Shown: one piece after another, positions 10,001-17,438 of the stretch
Numbering within the stretch: the first letter of the stretch is position 1
Layout: each line of letters opens with the position of its first letter
Source of the DNA: Cylindrospermum sp. FACHB-282
GTDB lineage: Bacteria > Cyanobacteriota > Cyanobacteriia > Cyanobacteriales > Nostocaceae
Assembly: GCF_014697195.1 (NCBI RefSeq)
Contig: NZ_JACJRJ010000053.1
Coordinates: forward strand, 1-38,920
DNA: 38,920 nucleotides
Reading direction: 5' to 3'
Notes under the pieces: generated by a model
Told to the model about the DNA's origin: nothing
Database searches by the model: none
Seen by the model: the letters and a program-made list of their open reading frames with translations, nothing else
Translations under genes and position numbers: made by a program

Positions 10001-11015
10001 CCAAGAACTCAAAAGCATCGCCCATCTACACTGGGCTTGGAGTAGTAGCTTATTCATCGCCGCCATTACAGTAAACATCCAAAGCAGCCATTATGTAGGG
10101 TTGACAACTGGAGTATTTTTGATTCGTTATGCTTTATGGCAGGGAAGACAAAATACAACTAATGCCCCAGAAGAAAGAGTTTGGGAATTAACAATCGATG
10201 AAATCTGGGTTTACCTAGGTTTGATAGAAGCAGGTGTTCTCGGTATTTATTTGCAGGGTTTGCCTATAGGGCGTGTGTTTGCTCAACAGTTACTACCTTG
10301 GAATGCTGCGATCGCCTGCTTAGTCGCCTACTTCCTCTACATCCTACCTTGGCAACGTTTAGGTTGGTCAAAAACACCTTGGCAAAGAGCCGCATACATC
10401 CTGCCACTAATCATATTATGGCAAACCGCACTACAAATTAACCCCATCGCCTTAATCATCACAGCAGTATATTACATCTTTCTCGCCAAGGGAGCAGCAC
10501 AATTCCGGTTTACCTATCTCAGCGTAGCCTTGATTAATTGGGCATTATTTTCCTGGTTTTATAATTTTTTACGCTTGACTGATCCTTTGTGGTACATCAC
10601 ACCCATCGGCTTATCACTGCTATATATTGCCCAAGTAGATCCCCAATTGACACCACGAGAATCTAAAGACAGTCGCCATAGTCTGAGAATGTTTAGTAGC
10701 GGCTTAATTTGTGCCTGGGCAATATTATTTCATCAAAACGCAGCTTGGATACCCGGAATTTTCAGCCTCATCGCCATTTTTGCCGGATTAGCCTTGCGAG
10801 TACGGGCTTTTCTCTACGTTGGCACAGCCACCTTCTTCATCACCAGTATTTATCAAATGGTGTTATTCAGCTTCCAATATTCCTTTCTAAAATGGATTGT
10901 TGGCTTGCTAGTCGGCATCCTACTAATTTACATCGCCGCCAACTTTGAAACCCGTCGCGCCCAAATAAGTATCCTACTCCGCAACGCCAGTGAGGAATTT
11001 CAGCAATGGCAATAG
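7080..11015 (+). CDS. Very large polytopic membrane protein of unknown function
   Basis: 1311 residues. The first ~100 are soluble and probably cytoplasmic: an amphipathic N-terminal module (LLEGLDRLLRLGLISDAQVR), then an Ala/Pro-rich linker. From about residue 110 to 1290 the chain is almost continuous hydrophobic helices (for example LSVRWLLFLGLFLVVLSS and LLVGILLIYIAANFE), I estimate more than 30 spans with short loops and few charged motifs. The LLRLGLISDAQ module recalls the N-terminus of DUF2157-type membrane proteins, a weak link. It has no recognisable transporter, kinase or glycosyltransferase motif. ATG 7080 is the first start in a long open frame; no clear ribosome site is visible. 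Codon use and HIP1 content are ordinary for the genome, so it looks native. It is co-directional with the sigma/anti-sigma pair but separated by 280 bp with a hairpin. Confidence 0.85.
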   Translation: MSSPLDRPLTLQIKLPSSHPQLLEGLDRLLRLGLISDAQVRKICREHLTCHVAFKSLAAPKPQAMVATSDPVEALPVAAVAPAKRPSETPVKPGSPSFVSSMLQSLVAELSVRWLLFLGLFLVVLSSGVLAASQWERFPPAGQYGVLLAYSLSFWGFSFWADRQNNLRLTAQTLLIVALLLVPINFWAMDSFRLWQNPVNWIVMAIATLILSWMTISLCNNRTVRTNSPVGKLPLVNILGLSYLQWGWNLSGFPLIAVYLAMIGTTIITVYQNQNLPNSQENQGTQRNRLNISLSATVIIYALLVLLVRAIFVAGVDVTQLGLAVGICGWLVTWLAQKNLTSSASTQAGSGVENGISSNSSPTPDLIGERLGGILLFLGWVVSVITQPLQAIVVSGLGLWVCSRRLQRDSLQNDLAAIFFIGLQTIWLGWRLVPAELQQAGIAIGTNLTNSQNAPWALLGIALFPYIILMVALTDRLHRTQKRELAIFGEQLTLLLGVCLTSIALINPTLRSLNLLFSTITLAIVTQRRPASPPPLVYLTHITGVLTLGAMINWLLPTLSREIWASILLVVMLAEWGFSLGEGLWRRSAWYIGLALATVNFALLLGNTEITWNRVIYIQNYWAIIWLITPLALTGLASRTTFQRTTNSYLSLLAVGVAQLLTLFSPGTRLIGLGVAVVVMFLNTRYLRNQTSAVITIGYSLSFIGALLWMLVPQLGLAGWFVVLALAILSLWLGATALIRQGSELAVIYAAASDKWAIALCSLELLTLTLHSVLLYQGFATTGIVYLIATAITLGAIIYRSWRKSTNRAFYSIGWCLELLVAQGLGFGEYSIIRIAIANIALGLTTQFFGEWWRRRYQLESLPNSFHILPLIYGAFSVLLRFTTFTDWTGFCTLGVALIIIGVGRRRESFKPLLYLGMIGVSISAYELLFYQMSQATGGAIGDGLIAMSALGTSIMYAYRILSPWLISYFRLTPQELKSIAHLHWAWSSSLFIAAITVNIQSSHYVGLTTGVFLIRYALWQGRQNTTNAPEERVWELTIDEIWVYLGLIEAGVLGIYLQGLPIGRVFAQQLLPWNAAIACLVAYFLYILPWQRLGWSKTPWQRAAYILPLIILWQTALQINPIALIITAVYYIFLAKGAAQFRFTYLSVALINWALFSWFYNFLRLTDPLWYITPIGLSLLYIAQVDPQLTPRESKDSRHSLRMFSSGLICAWAILFHQNAAWIPGIFSLIAIFAGLALRVRAFLYVGTATFFITSIYQMVLFSFQYSFLKWIVGLLVGILLIYIAANFETRRAQISILLRNASEEFQQWQ

Positions 11016-11170
11016 ATAGATGGGCAGACTAAACATTATATCAAGTCCGGTTAAAGACTGATCATTAAGACCGCACTTTGCAGGAGGAAAGAGGGTTTTC
11101 TGGTTTTTGCACAGACGCAGGAATTATAACTAATTAAGGAACTTCCCAATAATAAAACATCCCAAATTTT

Positions 11171-11201
11171 CTTGTTTGTGGGGTGGGCTTCTAGCCCGCC
11201 C
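11171..11201. repeat. GC-rich dispersed repeat (copy 1)
   Basis: A GTGGGGTGGGC-TTCTA-GCCCGCCC imperfect palindrome. A related reverse-orientation copy lies at 20039-20065 (GGGCGGGC-AGGAT-GCCCACCCCAC), and a looser one lies at 23719-23740. All are intergenic. This is typical cyanobacterial intergenic repeat material; it could form RNA stems that end transcription of the large membrane gene upstream. Confidence 0.65.
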
Positions 11202-11217
11202 AGTTTATAGGTTGGGG

Positions 11218-11334
11218 GTGATACAGGCTTATGAAAGTGCTTTGAGTCAGCAGTTGTTGTATCCGGCTTGTGGGGAAGTCCATAAGATTTTGCAGCGGCT
11301 GAAAGGTAAGGAGAAAAAGGGTTCTGGGGGTTGA
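11218..11334 (+). pseudogene. Possible gene remnant or small ORF
   Basis: A 38-codon frame starting at GTG 11218 reads VIQAYESALSQQLLYPACGE, then VHKILQRLKGKEKKGSGG, and stops at 11332-11334. The sequence looks like the C-terminal end of a real helical protein (amphipathic, with a low-complexity Lys/Gly tail) rather than random translation. It is preceded directly by a dispersed repeat and has no ribosome site, so I infer a 5'-truncated relic. Family not recognised. Confidence 0.3.
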
Positions 11335-11541
11335 GGGTGGATTTTTGGGGAGAAAAAATGCCTGTAACTCGAAAAATTCACAAATTGGGGTGGGGAACCG
11401 TCTATTTATAAAGATGTGGGCAGAAAAACTTTTAATTTTTGTTCCCACTCCCATGATAGTGGATTGGGCTAAATCCCACTGATTGAAGGTAGTAATTTGC
11501 TAGATCAAAACAATTTGTATAAAACTCAAGGTACGAAGATA

Positions 11542-12012
11542 ATGCAAAAATTGCAAAGAGTAATTATTGGACTGCTGTTAACTGTTTTCTTAGCTATTGG
11601 TTTCAGCACACCAGTATACGCGCAATCACAAAACCCACTAGCACCCGCAGGTTATCTATTCAGGATCAATGTCTCCACTGAGCAGAGAGCCATCAACTTT
11701 TACCATGATATCCTGGGTATGACCAAGGATACTGAGAAGAGCGTCTGTTCTCCAGAGTATTGTTGGCTGGAGTTCTTTGCCCCTAACAAGGAAGATGTGA
11801 GGATTGCAACCCAAATCAGCTCTACTACAGGAACGGGGAAGGCAGTAATAACAATAGTTGTCGACGATGTAAACAATGCTAAAGCGTATTTGGAATCTAG
11901 CGGAATTTCTGTAAGCGAAATTCAAGAACCTGGTAAAAAAGTGCGGTTAGCATTTTTTAACGATTTTGATGGCAACAGATTAGCTATTCGTGATGAGAAA
12001 GGCCGAATTTAA
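11542..12012 (+). CDS. Exported single-domain VOC (glyoxalase-fold) protein
   Basis: I start at ATG 11542 rather than TTG 11497: the ATG has a purine-rich upstream stretch (AAGGTACGAAGATA) and opens straight into a signal peptide, giving 156 residues. The N-terminus (MQKLQRVIIGLLLTVFLAIG, then FSTPVYA) ends in an AxA-like cleavage site before QSQ, so the protein is expected in the periplasm or thylakoid lumen. The rest is one vicinal-oxygen-chelate unit pair: LFRINVSTEQRAINFYHDIL, then ITIVVDDVNNAKAYLESSGI and FFNDFDGNRLAIRD at the end. The usual N-terminal metal His of glyoxalase I is replaced (RINVS), so catalytic activity is uncertain; it may be a binding protein. No functional partner is adjacent. 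Confidence 0.75.
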   Translation: MQKLQRVIIGLLLTVFLAIGFSTPVYAQSQNPLAPAGYLFRINVSTEQRAINFYHDILGMTKDTEKSVCSPEYCWLEFFAPNKEDVRIATQISSTTGTGKAVITIVVDDVNNAKAYLESSGISVSEIQEPGKKVRLAFFNDFDGNRLAIRDEKGRI

Positions 12013-12203
12013 ACTATAGCTCTTCTGTCACTCTCCGAAAACATTTGCCATTTCTGAATTCTAGAGCTTTTATCTACCAAGCGATTGCACAATTTCTTTC
12101 TAAGAATAAATACAACACCCATTTTTTTCTAATAGGATAGGTTGGATTGATTGGTTGATAAGGCTTTCAGAAATTGCCCTCCTGGAAAGTGACAAAAGAG
12201 GGC

Positions 12204-12306
12204 TATAGCAGTCCTAAATCATTTGTGAACACAAAGATACCCGACTTCTCTAAGAAGTCGGGTATCTGACTCACTTTAGGTTCACAAATCAAATAGGATT
12301 GCTATA
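12204..12306. mobile_element. MITE-like nested palindromic element, full copy
   Basis: This 103-bp element has 27-nt imperfect terminal inverted repeats (12204-12230 and 12280-12306, about 22 of 27 paired; ends TATAGCARTCCTA). Centred inside is a perfect 14-bp hairpin (12236-12249 with 12253-12266, 3-nt loop, core CCGACTTCT). Both ends carry TA dinucleotides, as in elements moved by IS630/Tc1-type transposases. It encodes no protein. A degenerate relative lies at 6821-6909. It sits immediately upstream of the truncated xisH-like fragment. Confidence 0.75.
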
Positions 12307-12360
12307 TGTCTAATTAACAATATCGAAAAACAACAGCGAAAGTCGTGACGGTTTTTGTGA

Positions 12361-12516
12361 ATACTTTCGCTATTAACAGTTCCGGTAGATGTTTATGATG
12401 AGTTTTTTAATCGGAAGTTTATTCAAAGAATTATTGGCGACTATCAACTAAAATTACTAATTTTTAACCCAGATCAAGAGGAGATTGTTATATGGAGAGA
12501 CTATAGGGCAGGATGA
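12361..12516 (+). pseudogene. C-terminal remnant of xisH-like gene
   Basis: A 51-codon frame bounded by an in-frame stop at 12358-12360 reads LSLLTVPVDVYDEFFNRKF, then IQRIIGDYQLKLLIFNPDQE and EIVIWRDYRAG. It matches the C-terminal third of XisH, the fdxN-element excision controlling factor of Anabaena (hallmarks VPVDxYxxFF, YQLKLxxxxPxxExIxxW). The usual length is about 140 residues, so the 5' two thirds are gone. The usual downstream partner xisI is not found. The MITE-like element ends 52 bp upstream of the remnant. Confidence 0.7.
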
Positions 12517-12525
12517 TTATGTTTA

Positions 12526-12702
12526 TTATTTCTGTTTCAACACCAGCAAGGTGATATCATCATAAACATTGTGTTCGCCAATATGCGATGCCTGGGTTGG
12601 GCGTAGCCATCGCACATCTTCTATAATCTATTGCCTAATTTGATTCACTGAGTATTGCCAATTTTGGCTGTTCACCTCACACAGCCGCTCTAAACCATTG
12701 AT
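12526..12702 (-). pseudogene. C-terminal remnant of SpoIIE/PP2C-type phosphatase
   Basis: The minus strand reads NGLERLCEVNSQNWQYSVNQ, IRQ, an in-frame TAG (12628-12630), IIEDVR, seven foreign codons, then SHIGEHNVYDDITLLVLKQK and TAA at 12526-12528. GLERL...DDITLLVLK is the signature end of SpoIIE/RsbU-like serine phosphatases. Only the last ~55 codons remain; the sequence is cut by the end of the epimerase gene at 12702. The frame is broken by one stop and by an in-frame small repeat insertion. It is convergent with the xisH-like relic, whose stop lies 10 bp away. Confidence 0.7.
12585..12613. repeat. Small repeat inserted inside a HIP1 octamer
   Basis: The ends GCGATG and CATCGC flank a core related to other small dispersed repeats. 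On the minus strand, removing 21 nt restores GCGATCGC and the phosphatase reading DVRSHIGEH. So the element appears to have entered a HIP1 site in coding sequence, in frame, adding WLRPTQA. Confidence 0.65.
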
Positions 12703-13649
12703 CAAGCATAGAACTTCTTCACCCACTGCCATTCCTGCATCAAACCATCTCTCAGCGATACTTGCGGTTGATATCCCAGAATTTGCCCCGCTTTAGAGAT
12801 ATCAGCAGCGGTGTGACGAGCATCTCCCATCGCCTTTTCTATATAATTTCTTTTAATGGGTTTGCCAACGATTTCTGCCATTGTATCCAGAACTTCTGCT
12901 AAAACCACCCTGCTACCACCGCCAATATTGAAGATTTGCCCCACTGCTGCGGGTGTGGTGGCGGCTAAATTGGCAGCGATCAGATCACTAACAAATGTAA
13001 AATCCCGCGTTTGCAGTCCATCACCATAAATAGGAATCGCTTCATCGTCCAAAACAGCGCGAAAAAATTTATGAAACGCCATATCTGGACGTTGTCGGGG
13101 GCCATAAACTGTGAAATAACGCAATGACACACAGGGCACACCAAAGTTTTTATGATAAAGTCCACACAAACCTTCAGCTGCTAGCTTAGTAATACCGTAA
13201 GGAGAAACTGGTATGGGGGTAATTCCTTCGTGGGTGGGTAATGTTTCCGCATCCCCATATACACTAGATGAAGAGGCAAATACTAAACTTTTCAGGTGTT
13301 GAGCATCTTTGGCTGCTTCTAACAAAACTTGTGTAGCGTTAATGTTCTGTTCGGTATAGGTGCGAAATCCTTGACCCCAACTCGCTCTTACTCCCGCTTG
13401 TGCTGCCTGATGATAAACTACCTCAACATCTTTTAGGAGTGTTTGCCAATCTAAAAATTGAATATTTCCCTCAATTAATGTAAATCCTGGTAAACAGTTT
13501 AAATAGGCAATATTTTTTCGCTTAAATATAGGATCGTAGTAATCGTTAAATTCATCAATGCCGATTACTTCTTCTCCCTGTTCTAATAGTTTTTCCACAA
13601 GATGAGAACCAATGAACCCTGCGGCTCCGGTAACTATAATTTTAGCCAT
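12702..13649 (-). CDS. NAD-dependent sugar-nucleotide epimerase/dehydratase
   Basis: A 315-residue extended short-chain dehydrogenase that acts on UDP-sugars in the cytoplasm. The Rossmann motif GAAGFIGSHL starts at residue 8. Further motifs are the acid/Asp anchor IGIDEFNDYYDP, the catalytic SSSSVYGD with Ser, and YGITK (the YxxxK pair). Substrate-binding segments are RYFTVYGPRQRPDMA and IYGDGLQTRDFTFVSD. The YYDP and GPRQRPDM signatures are those of UDP-glucuronate 4-epimerases and related GalE-like enzymes, so a C4 epimerase making precursors for polysaccharide is the best reading; substrate is inferred. Length is normal. The next gene on the left is only a decayed phosphatase end. Upstream of the ATG, AAACATCGGAGAA gives a GGAG ribosome site. 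Confidence 0.88.
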   Translation of the reverse strand: MAKIIVTGAAGFIGSHLVEKLLEQGEEVIGIDEFNDYYDPIFKRKNIAYLNCLPGFTLIEGNIQFLDWQTLLKDVEVVYHQAAQAGVRASWGQGFRTYTEQNINATQVLLEAAKDAQHLKSLVFASSSSVYGDAETLPTHEGITPIPVSPYGITKLAAEGLCGLYHKNFGVPCVSLRYFTVYGPRQRPDMAFHKFFRAVLDDEAIPIYGDGLQTRDFTFVSDLIAANLAATTPAAVGQIFNIGGGSRVVLAEVLDTMAEIVGKPIKRNYIEKAMGDARHTAADISKAGQILGYQPQVSLRDGLMQEWQWVKKFYA

Positions 13650-13965
13650 TTCTCCGATGTTTTTGATATTTTATGCATTTGAATATTCATAGGCTAATAC
13701 TAGATACCAATAATTGCTATTACTTCATAGTGATTTTTAACTTAACCAGTTTAAGGCTAAAAAAACATAGTAACTACTGGAAAATTGGAATTAATTAGCG
13801 GAAAGTTCAGTTTTTTATTAATGTCAACTATAAATGTACTAAATTACTGAGGTCAATGCTAAAAGCAAATTCAGCCTAAACATAGTAGCAAAAGCTGGTA
13901 GCCAGCGGAGCAGCTGTAATTAAACTTAGAAATCTGGTGATGGGCTTGCATAAGCAGGAGGATTA
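13650..13965. other. Intergenic region between divergent genes
   Basis: 316 bp between the start of the minus-strand epimerase and the purD leader. AT-rich, so promoters for both directions should lie here. I see no hairpin terminator and no coding remnant. Confidence 0.5.
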
Positions 13966-14031
13966 GTGAAAAAATTGATCTGCGAGTCACAGCATTCTCG
14001 CTTCGCAAGGGACGCAAGAGGAAATAAGTGA
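13966..14031 (+). CDS. Possible 21-codon leader ORF overlapping purD start
   Basis: GTG at 13966 is preceded four bases upstream by a full Shine-Dalgarno AGGAGG (13956-13961). The frame runs MKKLICESQHSRFARDARGNK and stops with TGA at 14029-14031, overlapping the purD GTG (14028-14030) as GTGA. This is the geometry of translational coupling. The middle includes CTCGCTTCGCAAGGGACGC, which looks like dispersed repeat sequence, so chance is not excluded. Confidence 0.3.
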   Translation: MKKLICESQHSRFARDARGNK

Positions 14032-15314
14032 AAGTTTTAGTTGTAGGTAATGGAGGGCGCGAACACGCTCTGGCATGGAAACTGCTACAATCCAAGGAAA
14101 TTGAGCAGGTTATTTGTGTGCCAGGAAATGGGGGTACGGCAACCATGGAACGTTGCCAAAACTTGCCCCTAGCGGTAGATGACTTTGAGGGCATAAGCCA
14201 AGTTGCTCTGGAATATGGCATCTCTCTGGTGATAGTTGGGCCAGAGGTGCCCTTAGCAAAGGGAATTACAGACTATCTCCAAGTCCTGGGACTGATGGTG
14301 TTTGGCCCAGTCAGGGTGGGAGCGCAAATTGAAGCGAGTAAGGCTTGGGCCAAAGCCTTGATGCAGGAAGCAGGAATTCCCACAGCACGGGCGGCGGTAT
14401 TTACGGAGGCAGCAGCAGCAAAGTCCTATGTGAAAACCCAGGGAGCGCCAATTGTTGTCAAGGCTGATGGGTTGGCGGCTGGTAAGGGTGTGACAGTTGC
14501 TGAAACCCTGGCACAGGCAGAGATTGCTATTGATGCCATTTTCCAGGGGCAGTTTGGCAGTGCGGGAAATTTTGTGGTTATTGAAGAATGTTTGATTGGA
14601 CAAGAGGTTTCGGTTTTAGCCTTGACTGATGGGTTAACAATTCGACCTTTGTTGCCTGCTCAGGATCATAAGCGGATTGGTGAGGGGGATACGGGAGAAA
14701 ATACTGGGGGGATGGGAGTCTATGCCCCAGCGCCTATTGCGACACCTGAGTTGATGGCACGTGTGCAAACAGAAGTATTAGAAAGAGCGATCGCCACTTT
14801 AAGAACTAGGGGCATTGACTACCGGGGTGTTTTGTATGCTGGGTTGATGATTGCACCCGATGGCGATTTTAAAGTTTTAGAATTTAACTGTCGTTTTGGC
14901 GATCCGGAAACCCAAGTGATTCTGCCGCTATTGGCAACACCTCTAGAAGATTTAATCTTGGCCTGTGTACAGCAGCGGTTAGGAGAAATGCCCCCTATTA
15001 CTTGGAAAGGGGGGGCTGCTGCCACTGTGGTTGCTGCCTCCGGTGGTTATCCTGGGGAATACGAGAAAGGCAAGGTGATTACTGGCGTTGAGGATGCAGA
15101 GGCAGCAGGAGCAACTGTATTTCATGCTGGCACGAAGTTGAACCAGCAAAACCAAGCGGTGACAGATGGGGGCAGAGTTTTAAATGTCACGGGAACTGGT
15201 GCCAATTTTGAGCAAGCGATCGCTCAAGCTTATGCTGGAATCAAATATATTCAGTTTGAAGGGATGTATTACCGTAGAGATATCGGTCACAGAGTCCTGA
15301 GTCCTCAGTCCTGA
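14028..15314 (+). CDS. purD: Phosphoribosylamine-glycine ligase (GARS)
   Basis: A 428-residue ATP-grasp enzyme catalysing the second step of purine synthesis: phosphoribosylamine + glycine + ATP to GAR. The N-terminal domain begins MKVLVVGNGGREHALAWKLL with the PurD signature GNGGREHA. The ATP-grasp core carries PIVVKADGLAAGKGVTVAE near residues 143-161, GENTGGMGVYAPAP, and the metal/ATP ligands in LEFNCRFGDPETQ. The length is typical. The GTG start is supported by AAGAGGAAA four to twelve bases upstream and by the family N-terminus. In many cyanobacteria purD precedes the nblS kinase gene, as here; the 150-bp gap makes co-transcription possible but unproven. Confidence 0.97.
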   Translation: MKVLVVGNGGREHALAWKLLQSKEIEQVICVPGNGGTATMERCQNLPLAVDDFEGISQVALEYGISLVIVGPEVPLAKGITDYLQVLGLMVFGPVRVGAQIEASKAWAKALMQEAGIPTARAAVFTEAAAAKSYVKTQGAPIVVKADGLAAGKGVTVAETLAQAEIAIDAIFQGQFGSAGNFVVIEECLIGQEVSVLALTDGLTIRPLLPAQDHKRIGEGDTGENTGGMGVYAPAPIATPELMARVQTEVLERAIATLRTRGIDYRGVLYAGLMIAPDGDFKVLEFNCRFGDPETQVILPLLATPLEDLILACVQQRLGEMPPITWKGGAAATVVAASGGYPGEYEKGKVITGVEDAEAAGATVFHAGTKLNQQNQAVTDGGRVLNVTGTGANFEQAIAQAYAGIKYIQFEGMYYRRDIGHRVLSPQS

Positions 15315-15464
15315 GTTCTGTTAGCGGTAGCGGGGCGTTTAGCCCGTCCTGAGTTATCCCAACTCCCCAACTCCCGATTTCCCCCCTAACATATTTATCA
15401 AATTAACTGTTAATTTTTTAGTTGTTGGGGTTGACAAAAAAAACTACTAACAACTGTATTGAAA

Positions 15465-17438
15465 ATGCTGGCTTTTTTAACAACAATCAGAGAAGCGTTT
15501 GCCTACGGCGTGTCGAAAACACTCGCCAATTGGTGGTCGGAGTTCACTCTCCAAACCAAGCTTTTGGCTGTGGCAACTTTAGTAGTTTCGTTGGTGATGA
15601 GCGGTCTCACTTTCTGGGCGGTGAATACAATTCAGCAAGATGCACGTCTGAATGACACCCGCTTCGGTCGTGACCTAGGACTGTTGCTAGCTGCTAATGT
15701 AGCTCCGCTAATTGCTGAGAATAATCTCACTGAGGTAGCCCAATTTTCCCAACGCTTCTACAGCAGCACCTCAAGCGTGCGTTATATGCTCTATGCTGAT
15801 CAAACAGGGAAAATATTTTTTGGTATTCCTTTTTGGGAAGCGGAAGTTGAAAACTCCCTGACTATTCAGCGGCGAATACAACTACCAGAAGATTACCCTG
15901 GTGATGGGGAAAAGCCGATGGTGCGGCAACATCTAACCCCAGATGGGGTAGTCACCGATGTGTTTGTTCCCCTGATCGTCGATAAAAAATATTTAGGTGT
16001 GTTGGCGATCGGCATCAACCCCAACCAGACATCAGTTATCTCCACCAATTTCACCCGTGATGTCACCATCGCCGTTTTCATCACGATCTGGGTAATGGTG
16101 ATTTTGGCAGGAGTAATTAACGCTTTAACGATCACCAAACCAATTAAAGAGCTACTGGTGGGAGTTAAACAAATTGCCGCAGGGAATTTTCAGCAGCGAA
16201 TTGACTTACCCCTAGGAGGCGAACTGGGAGAGTTGATTTTAAGCTTTAATGACATGGCACAGCGCTTAGAAAGTTATGACGAGCAAAATATTGAGGAAAT
16301 TACAGCAGAAAAAGCCAAGTTAGAAACTCTCGTTTCCACCATCGCCGACGGTGCTGTACTGATCGACAACAATATGCAGGTGATTTTAGTCAACCCGACA
16401 GCGCGGCGAATTTTTGGCTGGGAAGGGGTGGATGTGGTAGGTAGCAATGTGTTGCATCACTTGCCTTCCTCAGTGCAAATGGAAATCACCCGCCCTTTAT
16501 ATGAAATGGCCGCAGGCGATCGCGAAAGTGCCGAGTTTCGCATCCCAATTAACCAACCAGCCCAGCGCACACTCCGCATTCTCTTGACTACAGTACTCAA
16601 CCTGCAACGGGAGAGCATCAAAGGCATTGCCATCACCGTCCAAGATATCACCCGTGAGGTCGAACTCAACGAGGCAAAAAGCCAATTTATCAGCAACGTT
16701 TCTCACGAACTACGAACGCCTCTATTTAACATCAAAACCTATATCGAAACCCTGCACGATTACGGCGAAGACTTGCGTGTAGAAGAACGGCAGGAATTTC
16801 TCCAAACTGTCAACCATGAAACTGATCGCCTAACCCGCTTAGTTAACGATGTTTTGGATTTATCAAAACTCGAATCTGGTCGCAACTACAACTTCGATGG
16901 GGTGGATTTGTCCCAAGCGATCGAGCAAACACTCCGTACTTACCAACTCAATGCTAAGGATAAAGGCATTGAACTGATTCAGGAACTTGCCCCTAACTTG
17001 CCCCTAGTCGTCGGTAATTATGATTTATTGGTACAAGTATTTGGCAATCTGATTGGGAATTCTCTAAAATTCACTCAGGCAGGGGGCAAAGTAGCGATTC
17101 GCGCTTACCAACTAGATCCCAAACCCAAGGCTCATAATCAACCCTCGATTGTGCGGATTGAAATCGCTGATACGGGAATTGGCATTGCTCCAGAAGACCA
17201 ACAGTCAATTTTTGACCGCTTCTTCCGTGTAGAAAACCGAGTTCATACCCTGGAAGGCACTGGTTTGGGTCTATCCATTGTCAGAAATATCATCGACAGA
17301 CATCACAGTAAAGTCAATTTGGTGAGTGAAGTCGGCATCGGCACCACTTTTTGGTTCGACTTAGACGTGTTTAATGAACAAGTAATCCCAAAGACGGTTG
17401 AATTTACTGCGGAAACACCGAAAATACCCGCAGTGTAA
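15465..17438 (+). CDS. nblS: NblS/Hik33-type membrane sensor histidine kinase
   Basis: 657 residues from ATG 15465 (TTG 15459 is two codons upstream in frame; no ribosome site decides). Order: TM1 about 34-54; periplasmic sensor 55-199; TM2 about 200-222; HAMP 222-275 (TKPIKELLVGVKQIAAGNFQ); PAS 280-390 (GAVLIDNNMQVILVNPTARR); HisKA with His414 in SHELRTPLFN; HATPase with N-box NLIGNSLKFT near 528, G1 ADTGIGI near 568 and G2 GTGLGLSI near 598. This complete architecture, the length and the position after purD identify the essential cyanobacterial kinase NblS (Hik33/DspA), which controls high-light, cold, nutrient-stress and phycobilisome-degradation genes through RpaB. All catalytic residues are intact. 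Confidence 0.92.
   Translation: MLAFLTTIREAFAYGVSKTLANWWSEFTLQTKLLAVATLVVSLVMSGLTFWAVNTIQQDARLNDTRFGRDLGLLLAANVAPLIAENNLTEVAQFSQRFYSSTSSVRYMLYADQTGKIFFGIPFWEAEVENSLTIQRRIQLPEDYPGDGEKPMVRQHLTPDGVVTDVFVPLIVDKKYLGVLAIGINPNQTSVISTNFTRDVTIAVFITIWVMVILAGVINALTITKPIKELLVGVKQIAAGNFQQRIDLPLGGELGELILSFNDMAQRLESYDEQNIEEITAEKAKLETLVSTIADGAVLIDNNMQVILVNPTARRIFGWEGVDVVGSNVLHHLPSSVQMEITRPLYEMAAGDRESAEFRIPINQPAQRTLRILLTTVLNLQRESIKGIAITVQDITREVELNEAKSQFISNVSHELRTPLFNIKTYIETLHDYGEDLRVEERQEFLQTVNHETDRLTRLVNDVLDLSKLESGRNYNFDGVDLSQAIEQTLRTYQLNAKDKGIELIQELAPNLPLVVGNYDLLVQVFGNLIGNSLKFTQAGGKVAIRAYQLDPKPKAHNQPSIVRIEIADTGIGIAPEDQQSIFDRFFRVENRVHTLEGTGLGLSIVRNIIDRHHSKVNLVSEVGIGTTFWFDLDVFNEQVIPKTVEFTAETPKIPAV

Noticed and set aside
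11191-11454. Minus-strand 87-codon frame
   Set aside because: Composition is not protein-like and it is antisense to the more plausible plus-strand relic at 11218.
14253-14603. Minus-strand 116-codon frame in purD
   Set aside because: Antisense shadow of a highly conserved enzyme gene.
15431-15460. TTGACA with TGTATT 18 bp downstream before the nblS gene
   Set aside because: The -10 would overlap the start codon region, leaving no room for a leader; probably chance in AT-rich DNA.
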